A DNA stretch of 41,888 nucleotides from the IMG/VR virus record IMGVR_UViG_3300033149_006423, positions 1 to 41,888 of that record, one strand, 5' to 3'. The notes under the pieces are model-generated. The model had not been told where the DNA came from. It did not search any database and worked only from the letters and a program-made list of their open reading frames with translations. Origin of the DNA: a virus. This document shows, in pieces, positions 1-6,268 of the stretch; position 1 is the first letter of the stretch; every line of letters begins with the position of its first letter. The position numbers were made by a program, and so were the translations under genes.

Positions 1-80
1 TTGTTTGGTTAAATGCTCATTGGGCAGTAGCTCTTTTATTAACTTTAGCAAGTATAAGATTTGAGTGTGAGGATTATATT
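1..80. repeat. Terminal direct repeat, left copy
   Basis: Bases 1-80 are identical to 41809-41888. A reading frame that begins at 41751 continues in frame through the joint to a stop at 99-101. The repeat is therefore the overlap of a circular (or circularly permuted) molecule, not a gene duplication. Removing one copy leaves about 41,808 bp. Confidence 0.95.
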
Positions 81-101
81 AAATCAAGGGGGGGCTTATG
101 A
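1..101 (+). CDS. Small two-segment membrane protein, 3' part (continues from 41751)
   Basis: This is the C-terminal part of a 52-residue protein whose start codon is at 41751. After closing the circle the frame reads through FECEDYIKSRGGL and stops at TGA 99-101. The stop overlaps the next start codon (ATGA at 98), which suggests translational coupling. The function is not recognised. Confidence 0.75.
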   Translation, partial: VWLNAHWAVALLLTLASIRFECEDYIKSRGGL

Positions 102-655
102 AATATTTTACAAAGGAATACATCAAGGAGTGCGACTGTGAACAGATACAGGGGTTGAGGGCACAGTTAAAACAGGGGGACTGGGTTTTTAGTGATTTTA
201 AAAATTCTACAACATATGATAATTATATGCAGGGTTTTGATTATGGACTTGGAACGATATTAGGAGATACTAAAACAGAAAAAATATATTGGATTGATTT
301 TGTGAAATGGGGAATTGAGGGAGAAAAGCTGACAGATTATACAAGAGAGCAATATAGGAAAACTCTTATCTGGCTACCCACTGGAGACCAACTTGATGAA
401 GAGATAACAAAAATAATATCTGACAAATTTTTTGAGGATAAATTACCTAAAGATGATTTTAATCCTTGGTATCAAATAGAGTTTGATTCATTAAATAAGG
501 TTTGGTGGATTTCATTTTGGAAAGACCATTGTGGACCCGTAGAGATAAATGGTAAAACTTTTTTAGATATAATTGAACCCGATATATTTATACAACACAA
601 CAATCCCTTAATAGCTAAAATAAAATTATTAAAACAATTACTAGAGGCAAAATGA
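98..655 (+). CDS. Phage accessory protein of the IWLPTGDQ type, unknown function
   Basis: This 185-residue acidic protein starts with KYFTKEYIKECDCEQIQGL and has a central IWLPTGDQLDEEI motif. I recall that motif from small accessory proteins of Gram-positive phages, but no catalytic residues are evident. The start is supported by a G-rich Shine-Dalgarno run (AAGGGGGGG) and by ATGA overlap with the preceding membrane-protein gene. It overlaps the next gene by ATGA as well. A degraded copy of its N-terminus lies at 41695. The function is unknown. Confidence 0.8.
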   Translation: MKYFTKEYIKECDCEQIQGLRAQLKQGDWVFSDFKNSTTYDNYMQGFDYGLGTILGDTKTEKIYWIDFVKWGIEGEKLTDYTREQYRKTLIWLPTGDQLDEEITKIISDKFFEDKLPKDDFNPWYQIEFDSLNKVWWISFWKDHCGPVEINGKTFLDIIEPDIFIQHNNPLIAKIKLLKQLLEAK

Positions 656-792
656 TAAAAGAAGCAAATAAGCAAAACTGCCATAATTATCAAACCAATA
701 ACTGTAGCCACAGTGATAAGGATTGTGCTAGTTGCGATGATTGGTGGTATGAGGAAGCAGATGAAAATATACAGGCTTGGAGGGGGAGATAA
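652..792 (+). CDS. Small Cys/His-rich protein
   Basis: This 46-residue frame starts in an ATGA overlap with the upstream stop and ends in a TAATG overlap with the downstream start. It carries four cysteines (C10, C18, C25, C28) and two nearby histidines (H11, H20), which suggests a small zinc-binding fold. The tail is acidic and Trp-rich (DDWWYEEADE). Tight coupling on both sides supports real translation. No family is recognised. Confidence 0.6.
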   Translation: MIKEANKQNCHNYQTNNCSHSDKDCASCDDWWYEEADENIQAWRGR

Positions 793-1334
793 TGCAAGGT
801 ATAGCAATAGGTGGGATAGAGGAATTTAGGATTAAAACAAACCTAATTAAGCATTTATTGTATCATAAACAGTATCTATGTGCTTTTACGGAATATTGGT
901 ATGCTGATGTATTTGCGGTTAAAAGGAGCTTTTATTGTAGTGAATTTGAGATTAAAACCAATAGAGCAGATTTGATGAAGGAATTAAGGGTTATCCAAAA
1001 AATAAAAGATGGGGATTATGGATATAGTGCTAAAAACCGTAAACATTATAACTATTTAAATAATACATTCACAAACGCAATAAAACCCAACGAGTTTAGT
1101 TTTGCAGTTGGCAAGGAATTAGCAGACATTGCTCTAGAAGGGATAAAAGATACACCATATGGACTTTTGGTTATTAATGGCAATTGGTGGGAATATGATT
1201 ATGCTAAAAAGCCAGAAAAAATACATAAGAAAAAATATGAACTTAATAAGGATTTGGGTTTGATTAGAAAAGCCACGACAGAATGTCAGAATTTAAGAGA
1301 AAAAATAATGGAATTTGCAGAGAAAGTGAGGTGA
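792..1334 (+). CDS. MmcB-like PD-(D/E)XK nuclease-fold protein
   Basis: The protein has 180 residues. The block YWYADVFAVKR followed by SEFEIKTNRADL has the spacing of the D...ExK core seen in MmcB-like and VRR-NUC-like restriction-fold proteins. It is followed by a strand-rich NEFSFAVGKEL ... PYGLLVI segment typical of that phage family. The probable role is DNA nicking or repair. An in-frame TTG lies upstream at 777, but the ATG at 792 is preceded by GGAGGGGGAG and overlaps the previous stop, so I prefer it. The exact substrate is unknown. Confidence 0.65.
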   Translation: MQGIAIGGIEEFRIKTNLIKHLLYHKQYLCAFTEYWYADVFAVKRSFYCSEFEIKTNRADLMKELRVIQKIKDGDYGYSAKNRKHYNYLNNTFTNAIKPNEFSFAVGKELADIALEGIKDTPYGLLVINGNWWEYDYAKKPEKIHKKKYELNKDLGLIRKATTECQNLREKIMEFAEKVR

Positions 1335-1337
1335 ACA

Positions 1338-2003
1338 ATGAGATATAAATTTCTGGAATTAGAAGAGGGCAATATAGTATCAGGTTTTAACTATAATTTT
1401 ATATGGGAAATAGGCAAGTGGTATAAAGTTAAGGGTGAATTGGAGATGTGTCAGAATGGCTTCCACTGTTCCCAAAAGCCGCTAGATGCGTTTTCTTATG
1501 TGCATGGAGATATACTTGCAGAGGTTGAGGTTAGAGGTAAATCTCTAAAGCAGCCAGACAAGGAATGTTGGTCTGAAATGAGAATTACAAAAGCTTATAG
1601 GTGGACCAAAAAAGATAGCTTGGCGCTCACCGTGTATTCGGCAGAGCTTGTCATTGATAACTTTGAAAGAGAATATCCTAATGATGATAGACCAAGAAAA
1701 GCAATACAGTCTGCAAAAAACGTATTGGAAAGTGATACAGAGAAAAATAGAAAAGCAGCAATGTTGGCGGCGTGGACAGCAGTAGGAGCGGCAAGAGCGG
1801 CAAGGTCAACGACATGGATAGCAGGTTTAGCAGCATGGACAGCAACGTTAGCGGCAGAAGCAGCAGCAGAGGCGGAAATAACAGCAGCATGGACAGCGGC
1901 AGAAGCAGCAAAGTCAGCAGCAAGGTCAGTAGAAATAGCAAACAAAATAAACAAATGGATGATAAATAGAGTAAAAGAATTGGATTTAATTAAAGGAAGG
2001 TGA
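1338..2003 (+). CDS. Two-domain protein: DUF7666-like N-terminus plus Ala-rich Imm-5-like helical repeat
   Basis: Of 221 residues, positions 1-110 resemble the DUF7666-type phage domain (a GFHCSQKPLDA motif followed by AEVEVRG strands). From about 115 the sequence YPNDDRPRKAI leads into an alanine-rich helical tract with repeated AAWTA units. That tract is the pattern of the 'putative immunity protein' Imm-5 family. The repeats are also visible as near-identical 14-15 bp DNA units around 1765-1900, which could allow slippage. The role is not known; toxin immunity is only a family-name inference. A long opposite-strand frame here is a by-product of the alanine codons. Confidence 0.65.
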   Translation: MRYKFLELEEGNIVSGFNYNFIWEIGKWYKVKGELEMCQNGFHCSQKPLDAFSYVHGDILAEVEVRGKSLKQPDKECWSEMRITKAYRWTKKDSLALTVYSAELVIDNFEREYPNDDRPRKAIQSAKNVLESDTEKNRKAAMLAAWTAVGAARAARSTTWIAGLAAWTATLAAEAAAEAEITAAWTAAEAAKSAARSVEIANKINKWMINRVKELDLIKGR

Positions 2004-2006
2004 GGA

Positions 2007-2258
2007 ATGATGAGCAAAGAAGGATTAAAAGAGCAAATAAAAGAGCTTAAAGAAAAACTAAAGTATGCAAAAGGTTGTCTGTTTTTAGAACCACTGCAAA
2101 CCTGGTTTGATGATTATATGGATAAGGCAGATACAGATTTTCAAGTTGGTTTGTCGGAAAGGGAAAGGGAATTATTGAGTACATTTTTAAGAGATTTTAT
2201 AAAATATGTTGCAGAGAGCGGAGAAGCTATAGAAATTTTAGAAAGTGAGGGGGGATGA
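2007..2258 (+). CDS. Small coiled-coil protein, unknown
   Basis: This is an 83-residue, highly charged protein. Residues 3-22 (KEGLKEQIKELKEKLKYAKG) form a clear heptad-type coiled coil, followed by an acidic helical region. The preceding GGAAGGTGAGGA gives a good ribosome site. Two ATGs lie in tandem and either may be used. It sits in the same operon as its neighbours with gaps of a few bases. The function is unrecognised. Confidence 0.65.
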   Translation: MMSKEGLKEQIKELKEKLKYAKGCLFLEPLQTWFDDYMDKADTDFQVGLSERERELLSTFLRDFIKYVAESGEAIEILESEGG

Positions 2259-2261
2259 ACA

Positions 2262-2438
2262 ATGAAAGATAAGATAGCGAAGATGGTTTTGGATAAAATG
2301 ACGTTGCACGCAAAAGAACATTATAATGGAGCTGGTCTCGGTTATCTTGTATTAGACGAAGTTGGCATGAAAAAAGCAAGCAGGGATATAGCACAAGAAA
2401 TCCTAAATTCTATGACAAGAAATCCTAAATTCTATTGA
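2262..2438 (+). pseudogene. Small gene truncated by a 22-bp tandem duplication
   Basis: The frame gives 58 residues from ATG 2262 and ends NSMTRNPKFY. The unit at 2393-2414 is repeated at 2415-2436 (the first 21 bases are identical). Because 22 is not a multiple of 3, the second copy shifts the frame. Removing one copy joins ...QEILNS to IETLDKNKVRKIVVKSRPNL and a stop at 2494-2496, giving a 70-residue protein with a basic tail. The present gene therefore looks like a recent frameshift derivative. The function of either form is unknown. Confidence 0.6.
2393..2436 (+). repeat. 22-bp tandem duplication
   Basis: ACAAGAAATCCTAAATTCTA(T) occurs at 2393-2413 and again at 2415-2435, a period of 22 bp. 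It lies at the 3' end of the small gene starting at 2262 and breaks its reading frame. No other copy was noticed in the window. Confidence 0.9.
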
Positions 2439-2564
2439 AACGCTGGATAAGAACAAGGTAAGAAAGATAGTTGTAAAAAGTAGACCAAATCTGTAACTTT
2501 GCGCAATAGTATTGAAAAAATTGCTTTGAGTTTACTGACCTGATAGATACAGGTGGAGAAAGAG

Positions 2565-2595
2565 CCCCGCAAAAGCGGGGTTCTTTCCTTTTGCC
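2565..2595 (+). terminator. Intrinsic terminator of the replication/accessory operon
   Basis: The stem CCCCGC (2565-2570) pairs with GCGGGG (2575-2580) around an AAAA loop and is followed by TTCTTTCCTTTT. It lies about 130 bp after the last frame of the rightward operon, so it is the likely end of that long transcript. Confidence 0.85.
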
Positions 2596-2647
2596 GATCT
2601 CGGAATTGACATACGCACTGGACTGTTAATCGGATGTTTGGACTCTA

Positions 2648-2677
2648 TTGGAACACTTTTTCAAAAATTGGTATAAT
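2648..2677 (+). promoter_or_regulatory. Promoter of the tRNA-like gene
   Basis: The -10 box TATAAT is at 2672-2677, preceded by TGG (extended -10). A weak -35, TTGGAA, is at 2648-2653 with an 18-bp spacer. The 15-mer AAAAATTGGTATAAT also occurs in front of the gene at 30996. Transcription should begin a few bases before the tRNA-like 5' end at 2689. Confidence 0.75.
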
Positions 2678-2688
2678 ATTTAACAGGT

Positions 2689-2764
2689 GGGGGTGTATTT
2701 TATGCAGGTAAAATGCTATCGTGAGAAGTTAGCGAAGCGGGTGCAAGTCCCGCCACCTCCACCA
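2689..2764 (+). tRNA. tRNA-like gene, anticodon GAG, alanine-type (G3-U70) acceptor
   Basis: The acceptor GGGGGTG (2689-2695) pairs fully with CACCTCC (2754-2760), followed by A73 and an encoded CCA. The T arm is GCGGG/CCCGC with loop TGCAAGT (G instead of the usual T at position 55). The D arm is a weak TTT/AAA stem with A14, G18G19 and A21 in place. The anticodon stem 2716-2720/2728-2732 has one T-T mismatch, and its 7-base loop GTGAGAA keeps U33 and gives anticodon GAG (2723-2725). GAG would read leucine codons, but the 4-base variable loop is class I, unlike tRNA-Leu. The third acceptor pair is G-U, the alanyl-tRNA synthetase identity element, and the end resembles tmRNA. It has its own promoter and terminator. 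Confidence 0.6.
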
Positions 2765-2815
2765 CAAACAAAAAAACCACTCAAAAGAGTGGCCTTTTTG
2801 CGCTATCGTGAGAAG
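2715..2815 (+). repeat. 14-bp direct repeat flanking the tRNA-like 3' half and terminator
   Basis: GCTATCGTGAGAAG occurs at 2715-2728 (the anticodon arm of the tRNA-like gene) and again at 2802-2815, just past the terminator. The segment between the copies carries the T arm, CCA end and terminator. This could reflect insertion or duplication of a tRNA/tmRNA 3' end. It could also be an attachment-type sequence, although the integrase is of the serine type and has a better candidate site at 31.5 kb. Confidence 0.7.
2770..2799. terminator. Bidirectional intrinsic terminator
   Basis: An A-run at 2770-2776, stem CCACTC (2777-2782)/GAGTGG (2787-2792) with an AAAA loop, and CCTTTTT follow the tRNA-like gene. 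The A-run makes it an equally good terminator for the leftward late operon, whose last gene ends at 2855. It separates two converging transcripts. Confidence 0.9.
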
Positions 2816-2854
2816 CAATTATAATTTACCACCCCCGCAACTATTTGTCAAGCC

Positions 2855-3130
2855 TTACTCTTTTATAGCTCCGTAGGCTTTTAGCAGATCAAAGAAGCTG
2901 CCGGCGGCAAATACGGCTCCGGCATTTACCATTATCTCAAAGAAGTCTCCGCCCAGAATACCTGCCACAATTACCGCATAAACAACTGCTATCGCTCCGT
3001 TGACGGTGGTAATAAGTCTGGGGTCAAAATCCTTTTTGCTGACCGCCTTAGCTATCTGCCAGCCTCCGAAGACTACAAATACCATTAAAAACGTAAGCAC
3101 ATTTATATTAAGTAAAAATGAAAAATCCAT
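2855..3130 (-). CDS. Holin-like membrane protein
   Basis: This 91-residue protein starts at ATG 3130, with GGGGGTGAGATA upstream. In-frame codons before it lack a ribosome site. Three hydrophobic segments lie at about residues 7-25, 42-60 and 63-80. The short charged link WQIAKAVSKKDFDPRL between the first two and the charged end KAYGAIKE are holin-like. It is the last gene of the late operon, in the same transcript as the two lysins, which fits a role in timing membrane permeabilisation. No named holin family is identified with certainty. Confidence 0.65.
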   Translation of the reverse strand: MDFSFLLNINVLTFLMVFVVFGGWQIAKAVSKKDFDPRLITTVNGAIAVVYAVIVAGILGGDFFEIMVNAGAVFAAGSFFDLLKAYGAIKE

Positions 3131-3141
3131 TATCTCACCCC

Positions 3142-3264
3142 CTATATACACTTGGAATAACCGCAGTAAGGGCACTTGGCACAGCCCTCTTCATGGATTA
3201 ATATAATCCTAAACCCATCTTCTAAACATTCAGGGCACAACTGGGTATCGGTATCTTCTTTCAA
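3142..3264 (-). CDS. Mini zinc-ribbon protein (NrdJ C-terminal-like)
   Basis: The frame has 40 residues and a TTG start at 3264 preceded by AAAGGAG. It contains C10-x2-C13, then EEGC28-x2-C31-x2-C34GYSKC39. The EGCxxCxxCGYSKC pattern resembles the C-terminal zinc ribbon of B12-dependent ribonucleotide reductases (NrdJ), here as a free peptide. It lies 17 bp after the exonuclease gene and its stop is 11 bp before the holin start. It may bind nucleic acid or a host protein; that is inference. Confidence 0.6.
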   Translation of the reverse strand: MKEDTDTQLCPECLEDGFRIILIHEEGCAKCPYCGYSKCI

Positions 3265-3281
3265 AAAATCTCCTTTCAGGT

Positions 3282-3848
3282 TTAAAAGTAGCTTTTGCGC
3301 AAAGACCTTACTTCGGGTTTTAAAAGCTCATAGCACTGTTCCAGGGCCTTTACGTCCTTCTTACAGTGCTCCACCAGCTTATTTATGCCTGACTTATCAC
3401 CGGTTATCGCCTGCCGGTAGTACATGGAGTTTATATAGGTCTTTTCTTCGATCTTCTTTTTTCCGCTCCGGGTGGAGTTTAAAAAACATATCAGGGAATT
3501 GAGCTTGTTGTTATGGAGCTTAAGCCGGTACTTGGTAATATAAAACACGTCCACGTGGAACATGTCCTTCATGGGCTCAAGCCCGTAGCATATAAGCTGG
3601 CTTCGTAAGAATGGCAGGTCAAAATTCCTGCCGTTATAGGTGATAAGTCCGTCATACTCTTGCAGGTATTCTCTCACATCCTTTACCAGCGGCTTGTCGT
3701 TGTAGCGTGCCTTTTTCCACACCTTGTAATCGTCAATCCGAAATATATCCATCTTCTCCTTCCCGTACTCTTTGGCTACCACGCATACCACAAAGCCAAA
3801 GTCGGCATTTAGGTTAGAAGTTTCGATGTCAAGTGATACGAACTTCAA
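3282..3848 (-). CDS. DnaQ-like (DEDDh) 3'-5' exonuclease
   Basis: The protein has 188 residues. ExoI motif D7-I-E9-T, ExoII motif YNGRNFD77LPF and ExoIII motif H161-x3-D165 (HCKKDVKAL) make the DEDDh set of two-metal exonucleases. The closest match by eye is the ribonuclease H-like YprB/PolB-exonuclease type. The start is TTG at 3848, with GCAGGAGGT at good spacing. An exonuclease inside the late lysis cluster is unusual; it may trim DNA ends or degrade host DNA. Activity is inferred from motifs only. Confidence 0.8.
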   Translation of the reverse strand: MKFVSLDIETSNLNADFGFVVCVVAKEYGKEKMDIFRIDDYKVWKKARYNDKPLVKDVREYLQEYDGLITYNGRNFDLPFLRSQLICYGLEPMKDMFHVDVFYITKYRLKLHNNKLNSLICFLNSTRSGKKKIEEKTYINSMYYRQAITGDKSGINKLVEHCKKDVKALEQCYELLKPEVRSLRKSYF

Positions 3849-3863
3849 ATAAATACCTCCTGC

Positions 3864-3992
3864 TTAATTGCTGTTTAGTTTGTCAAAAAACTTTCTTGTT
3901 TCATCGTCCAGCCGGACTTTAGAACCGGCAAGGCTTAAAATAGTTAGCAGCCTTATTTTAAGGTTGTCAGTAATTTTAACTAATAAAACCAT
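3864..3992 (-). CDS. Small basic protein coupled to the lysin, unknown
   Basis: This frame of 42 residues starts at ATG 3992 inside the end of the lysin gene and stops at 3864, just upstream of the exonuclease ribosome site. Its N-terminal half is amphipathic/hydrophobic (MVLLVKITDNLKIRLLTILS) and the C-terminal half is charged. Overlap with the upstream stop suggests coupling. No family is recognised. It fills a gap that would otherwise be empty. Confidence 0.45.
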   Translation of the reverse strand: MVLLVKITDNLKIRLLTILSLAGSKVRLDDETRKFFDKLNSN

Positions 3993-4864
3993 AGGGATTG
4001 CCTTTTTCTTCTATCTATGTGCAGAAAATTTTTGCCTATTCCAAACCCCCTGCAATCAGTACTGGCTTTCATGACTTGGTAAAACTGGTAGGTGGTAAGC
4101 CCCCTGGGGGTATATATATCTACCGCATTGGCAGTTTTATGCTGTGACCTACCTGCTCCTCCTGCCAGTATGTTGTAGGTTTCCTGCCTGAACCAGCAAC
4201 CGTTGGGAGTAACTATAAAAGGCTGCCCTACAGCATCCCTTCCTTTCTGTAACTGTATGGCAAGACTCTTGACGGACTTATCATATTCGGGGTAGGGCTC
4301 TATAACCCGGTAGTAGGTTTTTCTGCCCATCCGGACATTGGAGTAGGTTTCTCTTCTTTTGAAATTGGGAGTAAGTCCCGGCACTATCTCTTCTTCCGGA
4401 TCGTGCTCCCAGTCTATCTCGTATATCCTTGTAGAAAGGATAGTTTTGCGCAAAGTTTCCGTGTATGAAGGAGATGTTGCGTAACCATTAAGTCTTACAT
4501 AGTTGGTAGCTTCCCACCAGTCAGGGGATTTTCGTGTCTCCCTATATCTATCAAGCATAAGTATTCTAATATAGCCTTCCTCTATACATTCCTCTATGGA
4601 ATCAAAAATGACAAAGGGAGCCTTAACTGGCCGGTATTTTCCACCTATCCACTCTTTTGTCCATAACATCTGTTTCCTGGATTCAGGGTACCTGGAAGTC
4701 CATTTAATTCCCAGGCAGTTATTGCCGGGAGCATGTTTTAGGTAACTGCTTTCTACCAGTACCTGTCCTATCAGCAGTGACAGTTTACCCTTAAGCCAGC
4801 AGTGCTTTGCCCTCAAACTGTAAGCTATCGGTTTTAAGGTGTTGATTGCTTCGGTTTTAGTCAT
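3980..4864 (-). CDS. Bifunctional endolysin: glucosaminidase plus M15 peptidase
   Basis: This protein of 294 residues starts at ATG 4864 (TAATG overlap with the upstream gene, AAGGT ribosome site). Residues 1-150 match the FlgJ/LytG-type glucosaminidase: catalytic E38 in QVLVESSYL, then NNCLGIKW and a YATSPSYTETL segment. The C-terminal part is an M15 D-Ala-D-Ala peptidase with zinc ligands H242 and D249 (SQHKTANAVD) and H282 (HID). Together they would cut both glycan strands and peptide cross-links. No signal peptide is seen, so release depends on the holins. The long middle (150-190) is a linker. Confidence 0.85.
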   Translation of the reverse strand: MTKTEAINTLKPIAYSLRAKHCWLKGKLSLLIGQVLVESSYLKHAPGNNCLGIKWTSRYPESRKQMLWTKEWIGGKYRPVKAPFVIFDSIEECIEEGYIRILMLDRYRETRKSPDWWEATNYVRLNGYATSPSYTETLRKTILSTRIYEIDWEHDPEEEIVPGLTPNFKRRETYSNVRMGRKTYYRVIEPYPEYDKSVKSLAIQLQKGRDAVGQPFIVTPNGCWFRQETYNILAGGAGRSQHKTANAVDIYTPRGLTTYQFYQVMKASTDCRGFGIGKNFLHIDRRKRQSLWFY

Positions 4865-5925
4865 TACCTTATGCCTATCGCATATTTGTATTGGATGTTG
4901 TCCCAAATATCGGGATAGTTTTTAACCATGTTCTGCATGGTATTGGGTCCTATTGCCCCACCGTACTTAGAAAGGTTGTATTTCTCCTGGTAGGCAAGCA
5001 CGACAGCATTAGTCTTGGGACCCCAGATACCATCTACTACCAGTAAGGGATCAGGTTTCATATCACGGTTTAGCACCATCTGTATAAACCTTACCCCTAT
5101 TCCCCTGCTTCCTTTTTTATAAATTCGGTCTAATTTCATATCCTCATCGTCCCTCTCATATTTGCATAATTTTAGATACTGGTGATAGTAGGGACTGCGC
5201 ACGTCCCCGTTATATTTAAAAGAAAGCCACTCATACTCTGGATGGTTACAAAGCTCTAAGAATATTACGCAGTAATCAGCTCCGATTTCTTTACACTTTT
5301 TGATGTGATACAGAATATTTTCCCATGTAGAAGCATACCTGGGGTCCTGGTAGTTTCCCTCGCTGCAAAGGACCTTCTTTTGGTGTTTTTTAGCCAAAGT
5401 AGCAATAAAATTAATACTATTATCTGTATCCTTCAAACTCAAGCCGCAGTTCTGAAGGTGGAAGGCTATCCCTTCGCAGGCACAGTTTGGTACTATATTT
5501 ATATACCAGTTACGATAACTTGCCTCTTCTCCACCTACATATAAGTCATATGCTCCGCCAATCTCATCATGTATTACATTAGCCTGCCAGCAATACATGC
5601 CCATAGGCACTTTGTATTTAGCTGGCTCATTGTCAAGCTGGAAACAAGCAAGCTCTTTCGGTATTCCGTTAGCTAAAAGCGAGTTCTTTAAGCCTTTTAC
5701 CACCTGCCTTAACTGGGTCTCCCCAGCCTGCAAGTGTCCGGTCTCTTTCCATAGGTCAATAGTTATAACCTGTTTTATCTTATTTGCCTTGCAGTATTTA
5801 AACACTTCCCCAAATGTCTTGACCTTAGAAGTGCTGCTTATCACGTAACGGTTTTCTATTATCTTTACGCCGGAGGGTATGCAGTTCGTACCGTACCACT
5901 TGCCTGCTCCCGATATACCTAACAT
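4864..5925 (-). CDS. Clan GH-A type cell-wall glycosidase with peptidoglycan-binding domain
   Basis: The 353-residue protein carries a probable TIM-barrel glycosidase in residues 1-260. LDN99E100P101 is the acid/base motif of clan GH-A, and E189 in VLCSEGNYQ is a candidate nucleophile. Residues about 270-345 form a PG_binding_1 domain (GSRGIGVRFIQ ... VDGIWGPKTNAVVLAYQ). It sits directly upstream of the second lysin and overlaps it by TAATG. A GH-A fold used as a phage lysin is less common than GH25 or GH24, so it may instead digest capsule or another glycan. The ribosome site GGGGGTAGGAT precedes ATG 5925. Confidence 0.75.
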   Translation of the reverse strand: MLGISGAGKWYGTNCIPSGVKIIENRYVISSTSKVKTFGEVFKYCKANKIKQVITIDLWKETGHLQAGETQLRQVVKGLKNSLLANGIPKELACFQLDNEPAKYKVPMGMYCWQANVIHDEIGGAYDLYVGGEEASYRNWYINIVPNCACEGIAFHLQNCGLSLKDTDNSINFIATLAKKHQKKVLCSEGNYQDPRYASTWENILYHIKKCKEIGADYCVIFLELCNHPEYEWLSFKYNGDVRSPYYHQYLKLCKYERDDEDMKLDRIYKKGSRGIGVRFIQMVLNRDMKPDPLLVVDGIWGPKTNAVVLAYQEKYNLSKYGGAIGPNTMQNMVKNYPDIWDNIQYKYAIGIR

Positions 5926-5928
5926 ATC

Positions 5929-6174
5929 CTACCCCCGTATAAAACTCAAAGTTTCAAATATGGCTATGAGCAGTCCCAGGATTACCGAAATTGTAGTAAA
6001 CAGCTTTCTTGATATAAAATGCCTATGCTCTTTCTTGTTTTCGTTCCTTGTTTCCTTGCAGATTACCAGATGGCTTTTAAGCATGGTTCTAATCTCGGCA
6101 ATATCTTCACGCATGGGGATTATTTCCTTGTATACTTCCCTTATTGAAGCTCTGCCGTTATTTCCGTCTGCCAT
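5929..6174 (-). CDS. XhlA-like holin/haemolysin accessory protein
   Basis: These 81 residues show the XhlA layout. A charged coiled-coil helix (REVYKEIIPMREDIAEIRTM) comes first, then a basic stretch (KKEHRHFISRK), and one C-terminal transmembrane segment (about 58-78) ends in a short tail. XhlA proteins act with a small holin and lysin in Gram-positive phages. The start overlaps the preceding 34-residue membrane peptide, and the next gene follows after 3 bp. Confidence 0.8.
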   Translation of the reverse strand: MADGNNGRASIREVYKEIIPMREDIAEIRTMLKSHLVICKETRNENKKEHRHFISRKLFTTISVILGLLIAIFETLSFIRG

Positions 6175-6262
6175 TTTTTCCTTCTCCTTTGGAAAATATG
6201 AACCAGAATACGAATAAAAGTATCCCGGCGAACGCTATGTAGGTTAGTATGTCTAGTATCAT
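6158..6262 (-). CDS. 34-residue single-span membrane peptide
   Basis: ATG 6262 follows GGGGGTAAGTAGTA, part of which is the end of the large virion gene. The peptide is one hydrophobic span (about 5-23, TYIAFAGILLFVFWFIF) followed by a basic tail (SKGEGKNGRRK). It overlaps the XhlA-like start by 17 bp. Its position and topology suggest a mini-holin or XhlB-type partner. No family was matched; the short length limits certainty. Confidence 0.55.
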   Translation of the reverse strand: MILDILTYIAFAGILLFVFWFIFSKGEGKNGRRK

Positions 6263-6268
6263 TACTAC

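Noticed and set aside
1595-2017. Long opposite-strand frame across the alanine-rich gene
   Set aside because: It is the reverse of repeated GCA/GCG codons; no ribosome site, and the + strand frame has recognisable domains.
2605-2655. tRNA-Asn-like string CTGTTAATC and a TTGACA box
   Set aside because: No acceptor or T arm can be drawn, and TTGACA lacks a matching -10 at correct spacing.
2686-2800. tRNA-like 3' end as the attachment site
   Set aside because: Possible for tyrosine integrases, but the only integrase is a serine recombinase with a symmetric site beside it; kept as an alternative only.
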